Of a stretch of DNA of 64,000 bases, positions 55,715-64,000 are shown in pieces. Position 1 is the first letter of the stretch; the number at the start of each line of letters is the position of its first letter. The notes under the pieces are model-generated. The model made no database searches. It saw nothing but the letters and a program-made list of their open reading frames with translations, and was not told the DNA's origin. The DNA lies in the NCBI GenBank assembly GCA_963920635.1, contig OY987301.1, positions 13,050,501 to 13,114,500 of the forward strand, read 5' to 3'. This DNA is from Pseudeuparius sepicola (lineage: Eukaryota; Arthropoda; Insecta; Coleoptera; Anthribidae). Made by a program: the position numbers and the translations under genes.

Positions 55715-57929
55715 GGTATTAGGTACTATACTAAAATATTATGGAATACAGTTAATGAATTATCACATAAGGCAAAAAGCAAATTAAAAATAACCGAATT
55801 AAAAACTCGGAATGGTGAATTAACTAAAGACCAAAAACAAATAGCTGATACTTTCAATAATTTCTATGCGAATGTTGGACTACATCTTGCTAATAGTCTC
55901 CATACCCCATCTACTCCGCCTCCAAAACGACTTCTACTACCCAGCGTATTGTCGTTTCGCCACACAGACGTAACGGAAGTCATCTCAGTGATAAAATCAT
56001 TAAAATCGAACAAGGCCCCTGGAATAGATCTAATAAGATCAGAAGTTGTGAAAGAAATTGCAGAAGAAATAGCATCTCCTTTGGCTTCCCTCATTAACAG
56101 AATTATTGACGCTGGAATCTGCCCGTCCTGCTTTAAAAAAGCTGTAATAAAGCCATTGTTTAAAAAAGGAGACAAATTAACACCATCAAATTATAGGCCT
56201 ATTTCCTTAATAACAACCTCCACAAAAATCTTTGAAAAAATCATCAAAATACAAATTACTAAATATCTAAAGAATAACAACATAATCTCTGAATTTCAAT
56301 TTGGTTTCCAAGAGGGCAAATCCACTCAAGATGCCATTGCTAACTTGAGCGAAAAGATATATAAAGCTATCGACAACAAAAAGAAATCTCTAGCTGTATT
56401 TGTTGACCTGGCAAAAGCTTTCGACACTGTTGACCATCAACAGTTAATCGAAGCTTTACAAGACATAGGTATGTTTGGAAATTCGCTTAGTTTAATGCAA
56501 AGCTATTTATCAGATAGAAAACATTGTGTGATTATAGATGATGAAAAAAGTGAAGAAGAAGAAATTGTTTGTGGAGTACCCCAGGGTACAGTCCTCGGTC
56601 CAGTGCTCTTTATCATATATGTCAATGGTCTATTCAGTTTAAACACTGCTGGTAAAATTGTTAGTTTTGCTGACGATACAGCAATTTTTTTATGAAGCTG
56701 AGAACTGGGAAGAACTTTATAACAAGACAGCCAGCGACATGGTCTATATCATAGATTGGCTTACCCACAAAAAACTTTCAATCAACTTGGAAAAAACGAA
56801 ATTTGTTCCCTTTGGCTGCTACACAAATTTGTTACCAACATATAATAGCATCGAATTAAAAAACAGTAAAAGAACGCGCATCATGTCCACTGAGTCCATA
56901 AAGTATTTGGGTGTAGTGATTGATAGGTGTTTAAGGTGGGATGAACATGTTAATCAAGTCACAAAGACCTTAAGGACCGTTGTTTTTAAATTCAAATATT
57001 TTAAAAAAATCCTACAGTTACAATGCTGAAGGTACTTTATTCTGCATTAGTTGAATCCCGTCTTCTATATGGAATTCTGGCATGGGGTGGTGTAAAGGAC
57101 TGTCATTTGCAAAAAGTAAATATTCAAAATAAAATTTTAAAAATAATCCTCAATAAAAACAGAACTTATCCTTCTGAATTACTTTATAGACAGGCCAGAG
57201 TTCTCGATGTGAGGCAATTGTATTTCATCCAAATTGCAATATTCCAGTTTAAAACAAGAACTCGATCGGCATTTGTCACTCACTCATACGAAACTAGACG
57301 AGCTGTTGCACAAGAAGTCCAAAACACCATTTTGTAGAACTGCGACAGGGCAAAGAGGTTTTACGTTTCTAGCCCCTCGTATTTACAATATGTTGCCCGC
57401 TGAAGTTAAGTCTAGTCAAAGCCTCAATATATACAAATCAAGACTCAAATACTTTGTTTTTTTTTAATAAAACAAGAAACGAAATTTCGTCCATAATCAA
57501 TTTCAAATCGTAAAGGATGGAAAGTGCTTTGAGTTTCGAGTTTTCTTCGTTTAATAGTGTTTCGTAAATTTAAAAAAAAATGTTGCATTTTGTTTTTCTT
57601 TAATTTTATTTTTTATTATTAGGTATTATATATTACTGCATCTGTCTCTCTCCTTAAAAAACATTTTTTTTTTAGAACTAACGTAGATTTAAAAATGCTC
57701 ATTAACTTACGTATTTATCCAAAAGCAACCAGCACACTGTTATCTTGTCAAACATACTTACTGTACTGCTTAGTTATTACAACCGATGGCCTAATAATAA
57801 TGAACAGGAGTTATCCTACGCACAAGTTTTAACTTTTGTAGGTGATTTTGTTTATTTACATAGAAGTTGTATGTTTTGTGTGATTTGTAACAAATTATCT
57901 TATCTTTGTAAATAAACATATTATTATTA
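55715..57929 (+). mobile_element. 5'-truncated non-LTR retrotransposon (CR1/L2/Jockey group)
   Basis: Carries the RT and C-terminal part of ORF2 but no endonuclease, so it is 5'-truncated, the usual fate of LINE copies. It ends with a ~460 bp 3' UTR and an (ATT)n tail near 57918-57930, into which the next element is inserted. Confidence 0.88.
55733..57466 (+). pseudogene. LINE reverse transcriptase (ORF2 3' part), frameshifted
   Basis: RT motifs in order: SNKAPGIDLI, NYRPISLITTSTKIFEKI, FGFQEGKSTQDAI, FVDLAKAFDTVDH (first catalytic Asp), CGVPQGTVLGPVLF, SFADDTAIF (the xxDD active site), then WLTHKKLSINLEKTKFV and KYLGVVIDRCLRWDEH. Frameshifts near 56692 (in a T run), about 57025 and 57245 break it into four frames that otherwise run on without loss. 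All catalytic Asp are intact, suggesting rather recent decay. Confidence 0.93.
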
Positions 57930-58268
57930 TCTCGACTTAGCCAAAAGGCATTCGCACTCCCTCTACGGGGAACATTCACTCAGATTCCGGGTATCCCGGA
58001 TACCAAAAGGATCTGGCTCGGACGAGACCCTTGCCATGTTATCGGGCCTTAGGTGACATTGATGTTGTTGGATGATCCTGCATTCCCCATGAATTTCCTG
58101 ACGGTTCGGCCTGCCGCAAGTAGTACCGCTTTCTGCATGGACCTGTAAATACTATCAGTTAGACCCAGCTCCTTGATGTTTCTCAGCAAACTTTTTGGTA
58201 TAACACCAGTTGTTGACATGATGATTGGAATCGTCTGGACGTTCTCCATTTCCCGTATTATTATTATA
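57930..58268 (-). mobile_element. R4/Dong-like retrotransposon 3' fragment in the LINE tail
   Basis: On the minus strand it encodes IPIIMSTTGVIPKSLLRNI, YRSMQKAVLLAAGRTVRKF and a stop, the C-terminal domain found in restriction-like-endonuclease LINEs (R2/R4/Dong). Both borders are short (TAA)n tracts (57920-57932 and about 58258-58268). Dong elements are known to target TAA repeats. Confidence 0.7.
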
Positions 58269-58398
58269 CTGTAATTACATAGGTACCTATTTATATTTGT
58301 GGAATACTTCCGATAGATATGTATAAGTTTTATACTGGCGGTATGGTTTTTGTGAACAAACTTTGACAATTCGTAGGTATTAAAAGTCATTATTAGCC

Positions 58399-58738
58399 GT
58401 CCTCCTTTTACAGTTTTAAGTGATCTCAAATCGAATCGAATCGAATCACTTTGAGATCACATTAGCTGACATCGAGTGTTCTTTTTACAAATGTTCAGTG
58501 GATTATGAAGTGATCAGTTTACGCAGCAAATCGATTTTTATGTAATTTGTGTTGGTTTTGACTTTTGAGTGTTTCTGGGGTTAAGGTGGTAAAAAATATT
58601 GAAAAATTCATTCAAGGGTTACATAATAGATAACGTGGTCGTACACTGTTCCATTTACCATTAAAAAATCATTTCACTATCAGATCACTTCATGCTCTTC
58701 ACTTCAAATTCATTTGTGAAAAAAGTCAAAAGGAGGAC
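58399..58738. mobile_element. MITE with GTCCTCCTTTT ends (copy 2, inverted)
   Basis: Reverse complement of 9383-9703. Here the central filler is a clean triple pentamer (TCGAA x3) between GATCTCAAA and TTTGAGATC arms. Confidence 0.78.
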
Positions 58739-58839
58739 AACTTTAGTTCAAAATGAATATACAGGATGTTAAGAACTTTATCGCTGTCGCCAAAAACGCG
58801 AATAACTGAAAACACATATTGCAGATGTGATATTTAAAT

Positions 58840-59066
58840 TGGCTATGAAATTAAACGTCAAACTTGAATAACAACCATTTAATGGAAAAAGAATATAAAC
58901 AAAAGGAATAACAATATAATTTGCACTGAAGATTTATTTTAGGAATTGTTGAAAATGATCACTGTTTTATTATTATTTTATTTTATTGTTATTCCTTTTT
59001 TTTTGATTATTTTTCCATTAAATGGTTGTTAATCAAGTTTGACATTTAATTTCATAGCCAACTTTT
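58840..59066. repeat. Fold-back repeat
   Basis: Arms of ~75 bp (TTGGCTATGAAATTAAACGT, then AACAACCATTTAATGGAAAA) inverted around a ~65 bp centre. No clear target duplication. Confidence 0.7.
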
Positions 59067-61439
59067 GAATTTTGCTATCTAAAGAACTATGCTATCTAAA
59101 GATTATTGCCCTTGGTACACCCACAACGTGTACCAAATTTGGTTTTTCCAAGTTAAAAAATAACTGAGATATCGATTTTTTTCGAAATTTCAAAGCCCGC
59201 TTTCAAGGCCTATAACTTCTCAGGGGTGTAACTTAGTATAGTGGTAAGTTATGTTATAAATCACCTTATTTTGTGCTTCCCTGTATGCTCCTGCTCTGTT
59301 ACGCGGAACACCCGGTATATAAACACGGATGTAAACCGATAATTTTCGAGATACAGAGCATTTAAGGACGCAATTATTTTTCTTATTTTATTTTTTATAT
59401 CTGTAATGAGTTATATATTAGTAATTTCAAAGACCGCAGCCGGCGCAGCCTGTGGGTATGCGGAAGAAGTACCCATTTGGATTTACCAGTGACGTGCGTA
59501 GGGGTAGCTAGTACCCAGATTTAAACATGTCTACGCCAATGGCTTTTGATCAAATTACTTTCATTTTTTAATTTTTAGTGCCTTTTGAGAAATTTGGAAA
59601 ATATGATTTTCACGCATGGTAGCTGAATTAAATACAAACTTTTTAAAAACAATGGTTTTATTTCAAAACGTAATTGCTCTAAAAAGTAGAATAGTATATA
59701 GTGCAACAAGTTAAGCAATGTGTAAGTCTTGAGTTTTTCCTCTGTGCGTGTGGGGCCCTTAATTCGTTTAAACAGCTAAAATGGTTACTTTTTCAACGGC
59801 TCGAAAACTGGCATATCCAACGTAGAATCCGAAACCAGCCTTCAAATTCAGCTAAAAAATTTTTAAGTGGCCGGCCGGTGCATTTTTTAAAGGAAAAAAA
59901 TTTGAACGTCCCGAAGTGAGGCTTACATTCGATTCCGTTTAGCTATTTACAAGGATTCCGCATTTAAAGTTCAAAATTGTCCAAGACCTCCAAAGTTGAT
60001 GGATCTATTTATCAAAAAATCCTTTTCGCCATCAAAATTAAGTCCTTTGACCTTTGGATTATGTTTCCGTTCTAAGTTCAAAATACACCGCTCGGCGAAG
60101 TCCTAGCCCACGTGCAAACGTCTAACAATTAAGTTAATTAGAATAAAAAAGATCGCACAAATTGTATAGGTAGATTTAATAATGATTGTTAATTACCTAT
60201 ATTTTTTTTTCTTACAGAGGAGGCACTGCCTTTCGACTCGCTTGACTAGCCGCCACTGGTGTTGCTTTATTTTCTGCGCTATTTAAGTTGTTCAAAGTTA
60301 CCACTTGCTACAGTGTGTGCGCGCTTTACAAATAAAGTGATTCTCGCTTGCAAACTACCGGCAGAAAATCTGTCTGAATTTCCAGGTACATTCTCACCTG
60401 ATATTTACTTAATTGGATATGTCAGCTTGCAGGAAATAGTATTCGGCATGAAAAACCAACGAAAGCCAGGAATTCGGTTGCTTCCCCTCGGTTTCGTTTC
60501 AGGCGGGAAATAAACAGATACGGAGTTGATCCTCGCTTTGAGAGGCTTTGGAGAAGGCACAATACCATCTATCGTTGATCGATACACGTTCGAGAAGAAC
60601 ACTTTCAGGTAATACTGGCGTGATTGAACTGAAAGTTAAAGAGAAACATATATTTTCGCGAAAACATTTCTGTTTCATGGCAGCATTTTGGGGGAGTTAT
60701 GAGCCAAAAATTCCAGAGCAGAAGGTACATTTGGCAACGCTGCGCTCTGTATCTGGCACATCCCGCCAAATTTAAATGCTGCGAGGAAGAAGGCGGACGT
60801 TGCCGGTTTTAAAGCGCATAATCCTGTTAATCCCATAAAATATAGCAAGGTATAGGGTTCAAAAAGAACATCACTTTCAGAACGTTGCAGTTTTCGAAGT
60901 CCTGACAAATCGAGGCATCGATTTTACAATTTCCCGCTTATATTCTGTGAGTAGGAGGCTACCGCCGACCCCTTTTTAAGTTGTAACCGTTTGAAAATGA
61001 AACAAAAGCTGTTTGAATATGATTTGAAACCGGTATTTTCTTTTTACCATTTTGTTAATTCGGTAAAAAATTTATTTAATGGTTGGTAAGCACATATACC
61101 TGTTTCTAAGATACGTGTTTTTATGTTTGATGGTTGGTACATGTTTTTAGAGACTTAGATTTATCGATTTTGGTTACAATAATTATAAATTAGTGAACAC
61201 ACTTATTGCCCGACATCTCCCTCTCAGGCATATACCTATTACTTCTACGCTACCCTAGTTAGGAGTATTGTAAGAGTAAGAAATTATTACTAGTTACCTT
61301 AAGCTTTCTGACTATGAAATCATTTTTCCAGTAACCTGCACCTTTCACCTTAATAAGTAGGAATATTTCAAATGAATGAATTGACGATACGTTCTTTGTC
61401 TCATTTAAAAGACGGTAAATAACTGCTTGCGTGATCTAA
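59067..61439. other. Noncoding stretch with MITE scraps
   Basis: A MITE end GAACACCCGGTATA lies near 59307-59320. 59700-60780 is mixed composition with chance frames (60259-60513, 60548-60775) lacking domains. The rest is AT-rich. Confidence 0.4.
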
Positions 61440-61770
61440 TTAATTTAAACTCTGCTTTCCAGCGTCTGTTCAAAGCTTCCGCGTAGCAAAACAAACACGC
61501 GCCGGCGGGATCAAGGAAAATCCGTGCCCGTAAATAACTCTCGCCGATTTGGCAGGTGCTATGCCGCCTCTCCCGACCGTGAAAAAAATACTTTTGCCGC
61601 TCTTTTCCCTAAAACCCGCGACCCCTTATGCAAATGCCACGGGGGAAGGCGCTGATTAAGGTTTTATGGCCATCCAGCGAGAACTCTGATTTGAGCGGAT
61701 AAGAGCTGGCGTAACAACTTTATGGTACCCGCGTTTTAGAGTGACGCCACCGAATATAGTGTCCGGCAGA
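61440..61770. promoter_or_regulatory. Unique GC-elevated island, strongest candidate enhancer
   Basis: Non-repetitive, GC-rich segment with CGCGCCGGCGGGATC, GCGCTGATTAAGG and TTTTATGGCC (a TTTATGG posterior-Hox/Caudal-like site). No coding frame. Sharp composition borders resemble conserved noncoding elements. Confidence 0.35.
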
Positions 61771-61916
61771 AAGTACGCACACATTTGTTTTTTTATTTTA
61801 TATTTATCAGAAAATTATATTCTTGCTAAAGTTTGTGCATTTCTCAAAACTAAAAACGCAGTTTTCTAAATTTGAGTACCTATATCATTTCTTTTGTTTT
61901 ATTTTCAAGTTCATTA

Positions 61917-63459
61917 CAGGGTGATTCAGTTTTAATCTGCAACACTTCAACAGGTGATAGAAAACCAAAAAATAACCGCACTTTCTTCTATAATCAAAAG
62001 TTACAGGGTGTTAAAGTTGCAAGAAATATGTGGAATTTATTGAATATTTTACAAACTAGTTGAGATATTTAAGTCATATTTGGTACACGTTATAACGGCA
62101 TGGGTTAGCATAAAACCTGTTGATATCAAACATCTTGAACAACCAGTGGCGTAGAAATGGGTAATTAGTATAATTTATTTTAGGAAAAAAATAGAACCAC
62201 CTTGTATAGCAATGAAATGTATTCATTCAATGTAGATTGTAATTTTAAACAAAAATACCCTCTTGGTAATTTTTCGTATGTGTCATGGTTTCGTGGCAAA
62301 TTTGATTTTTTGTATTATTTCGCGGTATTTCTGAAAAATTATCTAAAAAATTTGCTCCATTAGTAACACTTAAAGTGGAAATAATGTGTTTGCTACCTGA
62401 AATAAAGTAACTTTTTCCAATATACTCACCTATTTAAGGCTATACTTTTGAAGATACAGGGTCTAAAACATTTAAGGAAGATACAATTATTGTTAGGTAC
62501 GCTCTGTATCTTGAAAAGTAAAACCTTGAATGGGTAAGTTTATTGGGAAAAGTTACTGTATTTAAAGTAAAAAACACATTTTTTCTACTTTGAGTGTTAC
62601 TTATGGAGAAAAGTTTTAAGTTAAGACTTAATGTACAGCACGTGCGTGGTGATTCAACATTTTGACCCATAAAATGGCTTTTTTCGATCTGTAGCGAGTA
62701 ACACGCAAAATTTTAAATTATTGTCAATACAAATTTTAATCTAAGTAATTACTCACATTTTGAGACAAAAATTATTAAAATATCTTTATCACAATGGCCG
62801 TTATTAGCATTTGCGCAAAAAGCCTAATAACGGCCATTGTGATAAATATTTTTAAAAAATTTTTGTCCCAAAATGTGAGTAATTACTTAGATTAAAATTT
62901 GTATTGACAAAAATTTAAAATTTTGCGTGTTACTCGCTACAGATCGAAAAAAGCCATTTTATGGGTCAAAATGTTAAATCACCACATACGTGCTGTACAT
63001 TGAGCCTTAATTTTTCAGATGTACCCCGAAATAATACGAAAAAATAAAATTTGCTATGAAACCATGACACATATGAAAAAATGCTAAGAGAACGTTTTTG
63101 TTTACAATTAAAATTTACATAAGAAATTGAATACATTTTATTGCTATACAAGGTGGTTCTATTTTTTTTCTAAAATAAATTATAGTAATTACCTATTTCT
63201 ACGCCACTGGTTGTTCAATATGTTTGATATTAACAGGTTTTATGCTAACCCATGCCGTTATAACGTGTACCAAATATGACTTAAATATCTCAACTAGTTT
63301 GTAAAATATTCAATAAATTCCACATATTTGTTGCAACTTTAACACCCTGTAACTTTTTTATAAGGCCTTAAAATGATATAGTTTATAGAAGAAAGTGCAG
63401 TTATTTTTTGGTTTTCTATCACCTGTTGAAGTGTTGCAGATTAAAACTGAATCACCCTG
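61917..63459. mobile_element. 1.54 kb palindromic element, outer shell
   Basis: Ends CAGGGTGATTCAGTTTTAAT and complement, TA at 61915-61916 and 63460-63461. The whole length folds back on itself; the apex is a perfect 22 bp stem at 62787-62808 (ATCACAATGGCCGTTATTAG). An inner TA-flanked palindrome begins at 62004 at the centre of the outer arms, whose junction reads AAAAGTTAACTTTT. Confidence 0.88.
62004..63349. mobile_element. Inner palindromic element of the 1.54 kb structure
   Basis: Ends CAGGGTGTTAAAGTTGCA and complement, TA at 62002-62003 and 63350-63351. The left arm alone holds another small palindrome (about 62369-62604, ends ACACTTAAAGT) with a further CAGGGTC dyad at its centre. 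Confidence 0.83.
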
Positions 63460-63589
63460 TACAAATACTAATTTTTATGGTACTCACACAACTGGCATGT
63501 TGAATAAAGTGGTTTTATTTTATATACGGTGTAAATCATAAAAAAATGCTGAAAAGGTGTTTTATAGAATAGAAACTTGAAAATTAATT

Positions 63590-63710
63590 TTTGGACTTAC
63601 ATTTTAATTCTAAACAACTTTTCATAATACATGTTTTTTCAAAAAATAAAATTAAAGGTATTTTACTCTTGAGCCTTTTTCATATTTTTGAACCTCCCCC
63701 ATATACGCAA
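63590..63710. repeat. Partial copy of the 28.3-28.8 kb inner MITE
   Basis: TAATTCTAAACAACTTTTC and TTTTACTCTTG blocks match 28742-28820. Terminal CAGGG end degraded. The rest of the window to 64000 is featureless AT-rich sequence. Confidence 0.6.
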
Positions 63711-64000
63711 TGTGATATTCAACTTTTGAAAACTGCGTTTTGAGTTTTCAGCAATGCGATATGGTATGGTGTGGTCTATAGTTAGGTACTGTAGGGTAAT
63801 AAGTTATTTTGCAATGAAAAGTATTTGCTATCGAATTTGTTTTTTTTTTTGAAGATACACAAAATCCTAACTAAGGTGTAGTTAGGATTCTATGTGACTC
63901 TTCCTTCTAAATTTATTCAAAATCGACCACACCTTACATCTTTAATCGATTATGAAACAATAAAAACCAACCGGTGAGGTTGTGGGATTTAAAGTCCCAT

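Noticed and set aside
55949..56175. Minus-strand frame overlapping the LINE (55864-56175)
   Set aside because: Shadow of the reverse-transcriptase frame.

Overview
This 64 kb window is AT-rich eukaryotic nuclear DNA, almost certainly from an insect. Genes are interrupted by GT-AG introns. Five protein-coding loci are recognised or strongly suspected. Most of the remaining DNA is young-looking transposable-element material: palindromic TA-flanked MITEs, a Tc1/mariner-like element, an hAT-like element, THAP/P-like elements, a Penelope-like element, a CR1/L2/Jockey-group LINE and an R4/Dong-like fragment. The gene complement (insect-type ELOVL with HxxHH box, Elof1, eIF2B gamma, a Ly6 protein) fits a pterygote insect, possibly a beetle. 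The order is a guess, since no search could be run.

Layout. 1-4.26 kb is noncoding, probably the 5' intron of ELOVL, with small TIR elements and an 880 bp fold-back element. 4.26-10.1 kb (+) holds an ELOVL fatty-acid elongase gene (six coding exons; the initiator exon is not found). 13.17-13.91 kb (-) is a compact PARP-domain gene. 17.02-17.46 kb (-) is Elof1, two exons. 19.36-23.42 kb (+) is the complete eIF2B gamma gene, five coding exons, whose 2.5 kb third intron is packed with transposons. 25.55-25.85 kb (-) is a small predicted membrane-protein gene. 31.31-31.50 kb (+) is a GC-rich first coding exon of a Ly6/uPAR-fold secreted or GPI-anchored protein. No later exon of it was recognised, so 31.5-64 kb may be its long first intron or intergenic space.

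The right half (31.5-64 kb) is a repeat landscape with scattered, apparently unique, GC-elevated islands at about 42.3-43.05, 48.42-48.72, 51.3-51.6, 55.25-55.56 and 61.44-61.77 kb. These look like candidate regulatory elements. A possible minus-strand promoter and 5' exon lies at 51.6-51.86 kb.

Most notable are: (i) palindromic MITEs nested like Russian dolls, the inner TA-flanked palindrome sitting at the dyad centre of the outer one in at least five places; (ii) two hammerhead-ribozyme cores (minus strand 35.11-35.15 kb, next to a Penelope GIY-YIG remnant; plus strand 39.49-39.53 kb), both with self-complementary stem III; (iii) two cases where an occupied and an empty site are both in the window, proving TA target duplication; (iv) a 2.56 kb fold-back element with tandemly repeated arms; and (v) a 21-23 bp-periodic array of 13-mer near-palindromes. 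The cellular genes are unrelated housekeeping functions (lipid elongation, ADP-ribosylation, transcription elongation, translation initiation) with no sign of joint regulation.
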